Source: JAQYVL01 sp964578935 (GTDB lineage Bacteria > Desulfobacterota > Desulfobacteria > Desulfobacterales > SURF-7). From it: 9,873 nt of DNA. The notes beneath the pieces were generated by a model. The model was not told where the DNA came from, made no database searches, and was given only the letters and a program-made list of their open reading frames with translations. A program made the position numbers and the translations under genes. Of this stretch, positions 1-5,257 are shown piece by piece (position 1 is the first letter of the stretch; every line of letters begins with the position of its first letter). The stretch spans positions 1 to 9,873 of the forward strand of contig CAZOEW010000145.1 of the NCBI GenBank assembly GCA_964578935.1, in the 5' to 3' direction.

Positions 1-72
1 CTTTATCTAATTCAACTATTTTGATTAACACACCATTTTAACACATTGTCACCCGCAAAACACGAACCAAAT

Positions 73-91
73 GAATTCGGATTTCGAATTC
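73..91 (-). other. Small inverted repeat downstream of panC
   Basis: GAATTCG (73-79) and CGAATTC (85-91) form a perfect 7-bp stem around a 5-base loop, about 55 bases past the panC stop. There is no convincing T-run after it on the minus strand, so it is at best a weak terminator or RNA 3'-end stabiliser. The remainder of bases 1-144 shows no gene that I can support. Confidence 0.2.
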
Positions 92-144
92 CGCCGTGAA
101 TAAGTTATTCTGCCAATCCATCTGTTCACCTTAAAAATTCAATG

Positions 145-990
145 TTAGGGTGAAATTACCATATTGTCTATGAGACGGGTTTTCCCGACTTTAACCGCAA
201 GTGCGATCAAAACCGGCCCTTTGATCTGATCAACATCATCCAATGTATCGCGGTCGCATATGGAAATATAGTCGATTTCCGTTTCAAATCGAGAACCGAT
301 ATAGGACGACATCTCCTGAATGAGGGTTGAAGCATCTTTTTCTCCTTCTTGAATCCTTTCTCTCGATTTTACCAGGCTGCTGTAGAGGCAGAGAGCTGTT
401 TTGCGCTGCTCGGGTGTGAGATAGGCATTCCGTGAACTCATCGCAAGCCCATCCTTTTCACGGACTGTCGGAACGCCTCTGATCTCAATGTCAAAATTCA
501 GATCAATTGCCATTTGTTTTATAATTGCAAGCTGTTGAAAATCTTTTTGACCGAAAATCGCAATATGCGGCTTCACAATATTGAAAAGCTTTGCAACAAC
601 CGTTGCAACCCCTTTGAAATGTGTGGGCCTCGATAATCCGCAGAGATGTTTCGGAAGGCTTTCAAGTGCTATATGTGTCTGAAATCTATCACCATACAGC
701 TCTTCCCTTTTCGGATTAAAGACAACATCAACCCCTGCCCTGCGAGCCAGTTCCAAATCTTTTTCAAAATTTCTGGGATAGGATTCATAATCTTCTCCCG
801 GCGCGAACTGTGTGGGATTCACGAAGATACTCAAAATAAGATCGTCGCATATTTGTCTTCCCTCCTTGAGGAGAGCGAGATGCCCCTCATGGAGGAATCC
901 CATGGTAGGGACAAATGCGATCACCCTTCCCTCATTTCGAAGCATTTCAGATCTTGTCTGAATTTCTTTTGCGGATTCGATGGTCTTTAT
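145..990 (-). CDS. panC: Pantothenate synthetase (pantoate--beta-alanine ligase), apparent ATA start
   Basis: Cytoplasmic enzyme that condenses pantoate and beta-alanine with ATP to give pantothenate, the coenzyme A precursor. Read from the ATA at 990-988 it has 281 residues, close to the E. coli enzyme (283). Family motifs are present: PTMGFLHEGH (28-37, the HIGH-like nucleotide site), NPTQF (58-62), GQKDFQQ (from 147) and the KMSKS-like MSSRN (184-188). The first ATG (945) would remove 15 residues, IKTIESAKEIQTRSE, that align without a gap to the N-terminus of E. coli PanC (MLIIETLPLL...). An in-frame TAG lies only three codons before the ATA, no ATG, GTG or TTG lies between that stop and the 945 ATG, and AGGAG sits 6 bases before the ATA. 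Hence the choice of ATA. No panB or panD is adjacent. Product identity is near certain; the start is likely but unusual. Confidence 0.95.
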   Translation of the reverse strand: MKTIESAKEIQTRSEMLRNEGRVIAFVPTMGFLHEGHLALLKEGRQICDDLILSIFVNPTQFAPGEDYESYPRNFEKDLELARRAGVDVVFNPKREELYGDRFQTHIALESLPKHLCGLSRPTHFKGVATVVAKLFNIVKPHIAIFGQKDFQQLAIIKQMAIDLNFDIEIRGVPTVREKDGLAMSSRNAYLTPEQRKTALCLYSSLVKSRERIQEGEKDASTLIQEMSSYIGSRFETEIDYISICDRDTLDDVDQIKGPVLIALAVKVGKTRLIDNMVISP

Positions 991-996
991 CGCGAA

Positions 997-1001
997 CTCC
1001 T
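997..1001 (-). promoter_or_regulatory. Ribosome binding site that decides the panC start
   Basis: On the minus strand AGGAG (1001-997) is followed by six bases and then ATA (990-988). The spacing is ideal for initiation at ATA, and there is no comparable site before the ATG at 945. The first base of this motif overlaps the in-frame TAG stop. Confidence 0.65.
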
Positions 1002-1080
1002 ACAATATCGATAACAAAGGATATACAATCCATTTCCATCTATGATAATATGCTCGGGCAGACCAGCTGACCCGCCATTG

Positions 1081-1141
1081 AAAAAACCTTGCTAGTTATC
1101 CGGTTATTGCCGCTTAATCTGATAAGACTGAGCTGGATAAC
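1081..1141 (-). promoter_or_regulatory. Attenuator-like leader structure upstream of panC
   Basis: Between the putative promoter and panC, the minus-strand RNA has GTTATCC (1141-1135) able to pair with GGATAAC (1101-1095), followed nine bases later by six T's (1086-1081). The same left arm can instead pair with AATAACC just upstream of the right arm, so the two helices exclude each other. Stems are only 6-8 bp with loops of roughly 30 bases, so function is speculative. Confidence 0.25.
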
Positions 1142-1150
1142 CAGTGGAAC

Positions 1151-1179
1151 ACACTAAAGGAATATCAATAAAATGTCAA
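1151..1179 (-). promoter_or_regulatory. Putative sigma-70-type promoter of panC
   Basis: On the minus strand a perfect -35 TTGACA (1179-1174) is followed by 17 bases and TAGTGT (1156-1151) as the -10. Transcription would begin near 1144, leaving a leader of about 150 bases before panC. The -35 and spacer are ideal and the -10 is mediocre, so the call is moderate. Confidence 0.5.
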
Positions 1180-1353
1180 CTGTACCAAAATTTACCCAGC
1201 TCATTTCCAAGCTTTTGGCTTGCCTCACAATTTTTCATATGATAATTGAACAGGAGCTTTCATTGTTCATTGCTCTGCATCAAAATAATGGAAAATCGAT
1301 TTAACAAGAAAAATATGGTTCAAGTGCAGCGAAGTATCGAAAAGGTAGATTTT

Positions 1354-1737
1354 ATGCAAAAAAAAATTCTGGTTGTGGATGATGAAAAGATGATTCGCGA
1401 CATGCTGGAAAAGGCATTGACCAGAGAGGGATATGAAGTCATTTGTGCGGAAAGCGCAGAGGAGGCTCTTGAAATTCTGGAAAAAACAACTGCTCAGGTC
1501 ATGTTTCTCGATTTAAAACTTCCGGGCATGAATGGTTTAGATCTTTGCAGGGAGATACGCGAACGGTATCCCATGTCAATCGCTTATGCCATAACCGGCT
1601 ATGCATCCCTTTTTGAACTTTCAGACTGCAGAAGAGTGGGCTTTGAAGGATACTTTACCAAACCCGTTGATTTAAAAACCTTATTTGGAACCGCTACTGA
1701 CGCATTTGAAAAGATTAAAAGATGGAATAAAAACTGA
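1354..1737 (+). CDS. Single-domain response regulator (CheY-like receiver)
   Basis: Stand-alone receiver of 127 residues without an output domain. It has the acidic pocket D9-D10, the phospho-acceptor D53 in FLDLKLPGMNG, the switch residue T81 (AITGYAS) and the conserved K103 in YFTKPVD. It should accept phosphate from a histidine kinase or HPt protein and act by protein contact, in the cytoplasm. The ATG at 1354 is chosen because MQKKILVVDDEK is where receivers normally begin and AAGG lies about 8 bases upstream. The ATG at 1288 and TTG at 1246 add an unalignable tail. It converges on the phosphatase/HPt genes and may belong to the same circuit, which is inference from position. It has no recognisable gene name. 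Confidence 0.9.
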   Translation: MQKKILVVDDEKMIRDMLEKALTREGYEVICAESAEEALEILEKTTAQVMFLDLKLPGMNGLDLCREIRERYPMSIAYAITGYASLFELSDCRRVGFEGYFTKPVDLKTLFGTATDAFEKIKRWNKN

Positions 1738-1750
1738 AGAATGAACGTTT

Positions 1751-1793
1751 TGATCCAACCATCGATCTGGATTCAATTCAGTTCTTCTTTTTT
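1751..1793 (+). terminator. Weak terminator candidate after the response regulator
   Basis: TGATCCA and TGGATTCA (1751-1775) form an imperfect stem with a bulge and a loop of about ten bases. A T-rich stretch follows at 1781-1793, about six bases downstream. The hairpin overlaps the stop codon of the convergent gene. Weak stem and imperfect spacing keep this tentative. Confidence 0.25.
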
Positions 1794-2219
1794 ATTCAGA
1801 TCTTTCACAAGTTTGATGATATTTCCTTTCTCGTTGTACTCATATTTTGTAAAATACTTCCGTATTATTGCAAGACCCCTTCCATGATCTGATTCAACAA
1901 CAGGTTCTCTCTTTTTAACAGCCTTCCATTCAAAGCCTTCTCCTTTATCTTCAATTTCCATGATTAATTTCCGGTCTGTTCTCTTTAAATAATAACGGAC
2001 TATTTTCGAACTGTCATTTTTATGACCATGTTTCACTGCGTTTATAAGCCCCTCACGAAGACAAAGACAGACTGAAAAAACCTCAGACTGAAGTTCGTTC
2101 TCATATAAAAAAATTCTGGTTTCCCGATCAGCCTTATCGATGTTTTCCATTGTTGAATTCAAAATAATGGTCATCTCATCTGCTTTTCGGGATACTTTAA
2201 ATTTTTTTCCCCCGGCCAT
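1773..2219 (-). CDS. RsbW/SpoIIAB-like ATP-binding protein (HATPase_c_2, anti-sigma factor type)
   Basis: A 148-residue GHKL-fold protein resembling serine-kinase anti-sigma factors. The N box is EGLINAVKHGH (56-66, with the Mg-binding N60), the G1 box is DKGEGF (91-96) and the G2 box is DHGRGLAIIRKY (111-122). Proteins of this family bind ATP and either phosphorylate a STAS-domain antagonist or sequester a sigma factor. There is no histidine-kinase dimerisation domain, so it is not a two-component sensor. The ATG at 2219 follows a good AGGAAAGAG site, and 13 bases separate it from the upstream phosphatase gene, so the two are almost certainly co-transcribed. A dedicated PP2C phosphatase next door is the classic counterpart of an RsbW-like kinase. 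The actual target is not encoded in the window. Confidence 0.88.
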   Translation of the reverse strand: MAGGKKFKVSRKADEMTIILNSTMENIDKADRETRIFLYENELQSEVFSVCLCLREGLINAVKHGHKNDSSKIVRYYLKRTDRKLIMEIEDKGEGFEWKAVKKREPVVESDHGRGLAIIRKYFTKYEYNEKGNIIKLVKDLNKKEELN

Positions 2220-2232
2220 ATCTCTTTCCTGT

Positions 2233-3354
2233 CTAAACCTCTATCCCAAGAACCACAATGTCGTCTTCGATCTCCGGATTATGTTTCAACAGCATGCCTG
2301 CTATCTTTTTCGGAGAATCCTGGATTGGAAGGTCTCTCACCTCCTCACATGCAGCTATCAGATCTTCGGAGCCGACAGGCCATGGTTCTTTTTCCCTAAG
2401 GGATTCTATCAGCCCGTCTGAGTAAAAATAAAATCGATCTCCGGATTTGACTTCGATATTGTGTCGCCCGAAATAAACCTCCCTGAAAATACCCAGTATA
2501 TCTCCTTCCATTTCGATACTGACAGCCTTTCCGTCTGAAGGAACAAAAATTACCGGAGGATGCCCTGCATTGATTATCGTCATCTGATTGGTCTTGCGAT
2601 TCAACCTTGCATAGCAGGCTGTCAGGTATCTCCCTTCCGGCAGAATTTCCACAAGTACATCATTGATCATCTTCATCGTCTCATGTGCCTGATAGACAAG
2701 TGCGGAATTCTGTTTTAAAAGGGCCTTCACTGAAAGCGTAAGATAACTTGTTTTGATATCATGGCCCGAAAAATCACCAACAAAATATCCGAAAATGTCA
2801 TCTGATATCGGCAATACATCATAAAAATCTCCGCCTGCTTCATTCAAAGCCAAAAAATAGACACCAAACCTTGCCTGCGGCTGCATCTCAGGGGTTGTCA
2901 GCATCGATGTCTGTGCTTCTGTTATCTGTCTCAACTTTTGCGCCTGTGATGCGATAAGCGAATTCGTGGCGATGGAGAGTTTTAAGTGGAGGCTTACACG
3001 GGCAAGTACTTCCCGTGGATGAAATGGTTTTGTGATATAATCAACCGCTCCAAGCTCAAAACCAAACAGCTTGGTATCGATATCACTGACTCCTGTTAGA
3101 AAAATAACGGGGATGATTGATGTTGCCGAGCTTTCTTTTAATTTTTTGATTACGTTAAAGCCATCTTCCTTCGGCATTTTAATATCGAGCAAAATCAAGT
3201 CCGGCTTTTCATTTAAAGCAATTTTCCGGGCGTCCGGGCCGTTACCGGCTGAAATAACCTGATACCCATCTTTGCTGAGTATTGTTTCAAGCAGTTTCAG
3301 ATTCAGTGGATTGTCATCCACAACAAGAATCATAAGTCTTTTATCTTCATTCAT
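2233..3354 (-). CDS. Receiver-PP2C (RsbU/SpoIIE-type) serine phosphatase
   Basis: Fusion protein of 373 residues. An N-terminal receiver (about 7-125) has D13-D14, phospho-acceptor D57 (LLDIKMPKEDG), T87 and K109 (YITKPF). A linker of about 125-155 leads to a PP2C-type phosphatase domain (about 155-373) with the metal motifs AGGDFYD (173-179), GDFSGHD (193-199), INAGHPP, YSDGLIE and a terminal DDIVVLGIEV. Such proteins dephosphorylate a STAS anti-sigma antagonist when their receiver is phosphorylated. The usual GHG of the second motif reads GHD here, and the small residues that commonly follow are replaced by KTSY. The metal-binding aspartates are retained, so it is probably active. The start at 3354 has only a weak ribosome site. 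It lies 109 bases after the HPt gene and 13 before the RsbW-like gene. Confidence 0.92.
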   Translation of the reverse strand: MNEDKRLMILVVDDNPLNLKLLETILSKDGYQVISAGNGPDARKIALNEKPDLILLDIKMPKEDGFNVIKKLKESSATSIIPVIFLTGVSDIDTKLFGFELGAVDYITKPFHPREVLARVSLHLKLSIATNSLIASQAQKLRQITEAQTSMLTTPEMQPQARFGVYFLALNEAGGDFYDVLPISDDIFGYFVGDFSGHDIKTSYLTLSVKALLKQNSALVYQAHETMKMINDVLVEILPEGRYLTACYARLNRKTNQMTIINAGHPPVIFVPSDGKAVSIEMEGDILGIFREVYFGRHNIEVKSGDRFYFYSDGLIESLREKEPWPVGSEDLIAACEEVRDLPIQDSPKKIAGMLLKHNPEIEDDIVVLGIEV

Positions 3355-3408
3355 ATACCGGCTGTCTGTCTTTTCTATTGATGTTCGGTTTTCTCAAAAT
3401 GGAATGAC

Positions 3409-3425
3409 AAAAAATAATATTTTTT
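3409..3425 (-). other. A/T-only palindrome between the HPt and phosphatase genes
   Basis: AAAAAAT and ATTTTTT flank a three-base centre, in the 109-base gap between the HPt stop and the phosphatase start. It could act as a weak terminator or a protein-binding site that partly uncouples the phosphatase from HPt transcription. Only the symmetry is seen; a role is unproven. Confidence 0.25.
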
Positions 3426-3463
3426 CAACGGCGGCACAGTGAAAAACCATTTTTAGAGCAGGG

Positions 3464-3781
3464 CTATCTGTAAAGGCATGCTTCTATTTCGGAAAGTTGC
3501 TTTCTCATGGATTCAATGAGTTCGTCAAACAATTCTAAATTTTTCTCACTTGCCTTTTCTTCAGCTATATTTGAAATTTTTGAAAGTTCCTTGAATCCAA
3601 GATTTCCGGAAGACCCTTTAAGGGAATGAGCCGATTCAGTCGCCTTTTCGGCATCTTTTTTCAGATATGCCTCATGCATTTTCTGAAGATCATTTTTAGC
3701 CGTCTTTAAAAACAGCTCTACCAGTTCAACAAACTCCTCCTCCTCCAATCCGAGGTTGGAACCCATTACACTTAGATCCAT
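3464..3781 (-). CDS. Stand-alone HPt (histidine phosphotransfer) domain protein
   Basis: A small helical protein of 105 residues with the HPt signature AHSLKGSSGNLG, whose H52 is the expected phosphorylation site. It has no kinase, receiver or membrane segment, so it should shuttle phosphate between receivers or from a hybrid kinase encoded elsewhere. The ATG at 3781 is preceded by a strong purine-rich ribosome site (GGGGGGAG, about 4 bases before the start). It is first in a minus-strand set with the receiver-phosphatase and the RsbW-like ATPase. This makes the phosphatase receiver, or the nearby CheY-like protein, its likely partners; that is inference from order. Confidence 0.88.
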   Translation of the reverse strand: MDLSVMGSNLGLEEEEFVELVELFLKTAKNDLQKMHEAYLKKDAEKATESAHSLKGSSGNLGFKELSKISNIAEEKASEKNLELFDELIESMRKQLSEIEACLYR

Positions 3782-4264
3782 TCAACTCCCCCCTTAATTA
3801 TCTTTATATCCATCTGCACCAAAATGCCACGGTATCGTTGGCGGAGTTTCTTCTACCGTCTACCTGATGATGACAGGAAGCTGCGATCCGCACATGTTTG
3901 AGCAAGTTTCATTCCGGGCTTTTTCAACTGAAAATCGATGTTTTTAAAAAAACGCATTCGCATTATTGAATGAACATTTCGAGGCTTGATGAAACCATTT
4001 CGGTTTCCCGCATACTTTTCCCGTGCCGGTAACTACAACCGCCTGGCTCTACCCATGGCGGAACAAGCGCGCGACTTTCATTTACGGGCATAGCCCTGAT
4101 TTAAATACGGCATGAAATGCCTCTGGTTAAGTTTGTGGACCCCACGCGCATCGCGTGAAATTTGATCTCAAACAATCAACCGCGGGAAGAACCGGACTGA
4201 TATGTAGATATATAGCCGGTAAAGATTAAATCATTCCCCATCGCGAGTCAATGATAAAAATGAG

Positions 4265-4293
4265 TTGACAAACCGTATCCGCCGCACTATTAT
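4265..4293 (+). promoter_or_regulatory. Near-consensus sigma-70-type promoter of sahR-ahcY
   Basis: Perfect TTGACA (4265-4270), a 17-base spacer and TATTAT (4288-4293), one mismatch from TATAAT. Transcription should start near 4300, giving a leader of under 20 bases before the ATG at 4318. The -10 hexamer lies inside the left arm of the inverted repeat, so a bound repressor would block RNA polymerase directly. Confidence 0.75.
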
Positions 4294-4315
4294 ATCAATA
4301 AATCTTGATATAATA
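4288..4315 (+). promoter_or_regulatory. Operator-like 11-bp inverted repeat, probable SahR binding site
   Basis: TATTATATCAA (4288-4298) and TTGATATAATA (4305-4315) are perfect inverse complements separated by six bases. The core, ATATCAA and TTGATAT around six bases, has the size and spacing typical of dimeric ArsR-family operators. It covers the -10 element and the transcription start and ends two bases before the start codon. Autorepression by the adjacent ArsR-type regulator is the natural reading; binding itself is inferred. Confidence 0.7.
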
Positions 4316-4317
4316 AT

Positions 4318-5256
4318 ATGAACATTGTCATTTATTTCAAAGCACTTTCCGATGCAACCCGCATCAGACTTATCAATTCTCTCCTTCATCATGAGTTGAG
4401 CGTGAACGAAATCGTCGCCCTGATGAAAATGGGGCAGTCCGGAATTTCCCGGCACTTGAAAATTTTAATGGACGCGGAGCTTCTAAAATGTCGTAGAGAT
4501 GGTGTGTGGGCTTTTTACTCTGCATCGGATGTTGATCCTGCACGAAAATTCATCGATTCCATTCGCTATCTGTTTCAGCATAACCCGATTTTTATTGAGG
4601 ATCTAAAAAAAGCTTCTCAGTTGATCGAAGATCGGAAAACCAGGACAATTCAGTTTTTCGATGCGGTTGCGGCAGACTGGGATCTTATTAAACAGGAAGT
4701 TCTCGGCGATTTTAACCTGAACCAGGCGATATTAAAGCATATCGATCCCTGCAAAACCGCCGTCGATCTCGGCTGTGGAACCGGAGAGCTGATTGCGGAT
4801 TTAAAACAAAAAGCATCAAAAGTGATTGGTGTTGACAGCTCTGCAAAAATGCTCGAAGAGACCCGGAAAAGGTTTCTTTCCGAAAACGACCCCCCGGATC
4901 TGAGACTCGGAGAACTGGAGCATTTGCCGCTTAGTGACAGAGAAGCTGAATATGCTGTTGTTTCAATGGTTTTACACCATGTTTCCTCGCCCGATGCCGC
5001 AATCGCCGAAATCTATCGGACCCTGCAGCCTGGCGGAACATTTATCATTGCCGAGCTTGACAAGCATGACAATGAGGTCATGCGAAAATCCTACGGTGAC
5101 AGGTGGCTCGGTTTTCACCGCCATGAAATTGAAAACTTCCTCAAAAAAAATAATTTTGTTCTGAAGGCCTTTCAATCCTATACCCTGGGACAAAAACTGA
5201 ATTTAAATATTTTTAAATCAAAAAAAATAAGCAAACCAAAAAAAAAGGAGAAATAA
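4318..5256 (+). CDS. sahR: SahR-type regulator: ArsR helix-turn-helix fused to SAM-methyltransferase-like domain
   Basis: A 312-residue protein. Residues about 4-85 are an ArsR-type winged helix-turn-helix (FKALSDATRIRLINSLL, recognition helix around GQSGISRHLKIL at 39-50). Residues about 110-290 are a class I methyltransferase fold with motif I VDLGCGTGEL (149-158) and an acidic GVDSS turn (171-175). This architecture, next to ahcY, matches SahR, a known S-adenosylhomocysteine-responsive repressor of methionine-cycle genes in Proteobacteria. The methyltransferase domain is taken to be the SAH sensor. No metal-binding cysteine motif of metal-sensing ArsR proteins is seen. The ATG has no Shine-Dalgarno and a very short leader. 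The lysine-rich C-terminus (KSKKISKPKKKEK) is encoded by A-rich DNA that also contains the ahcY ribosome site. The name rests on architecture and context, without a database search. Confidence 0.88.
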   Translation: MNIVIYFKALSDATRIRLINSLLHHELSVNEIVALMKMGQSGISRHLKILMDAELLKCRRDGVWAFYSASDVDPARKFIDSIRYLFQHNPIFIEDLKKASQLIEDRKTRTIQFFDAVAADWDLIKQEVLGDFNLNQAILKHIDPCKTAVDLGCGTGELIADLKQKASKVIGVDSSAKMLEETRKRFLSENDPPDLRLGELEHLPLSDREAEYAVVSMVLHHVSSPDAAIAEIYRTLQPGGTFIIAELDKHDNEVMRKSYGDRWLGFHRHEIENFLKKNNFVLKAFQSYTLGQKLNLNIFKSKKISKPKKKEK

Positions 5257-5257
5257 A

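Larger units (their letters stand above)
991..1353. other. Divergent intergenic region between panC and the response regulator
   Basis: This is a 363-base gap between divergently transcribed genes. It holds a minus-strand panC promoter (1179-1151), a structured panC leader (about 1141-1081) and a weak plus-strand promoter candidate for the response regulator: TTGCCT (1220-1225) with GATAAT at 1241 or TAATTG at 1243. The receiver reading frame stays open back to a TTG at 1246 and includes an ATG at 1288. That upstream stretch looks unlike any receiver domain and is probably leader rather than protein. Confidence 0.5.
3782..4317. other. 536-base non-coding gap with short hairpins
   Basis: No convincing gene lies here. 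The left part must carry the HPt-operon promoter on the minus strand, but I find no strong -35/-10 pair. Between 4086 and 4157 there are three tight hairpins with three-base loops: GGGC/GCCC (4086-4096), GGCAT/ATGCC (4109-4121) and CACGCG/CGCGTG (4143-4157). A 42-codon minus-strand open frame (4091-3963) has no ribosome site and no recognised similarity. The right end holds the sahR promoter and operator. Confidence 0.6.

Noticed and set aside
1162..1170. ATATCAA half-site in the panC promoter region resembling the sahR operator arm
   Set aside because: No matching second half at six bases; a 7-base A/T-rich half-site is expected by chance.
1246..1353. N-terminal extension of the response regulator from a TTG at 1246
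   Set aside because: The extra 36 residues do not resemble a receiver or targeting sequence, and the ATG at 1354 has a suitable ribosome site and the standard receiver start.
3800..3840. Sigma-54-like TGGC...TGC on the minus strand before the HPt gene
   Set aside because: Spacing is one base short and the second half is GTGC instead of TTGC.
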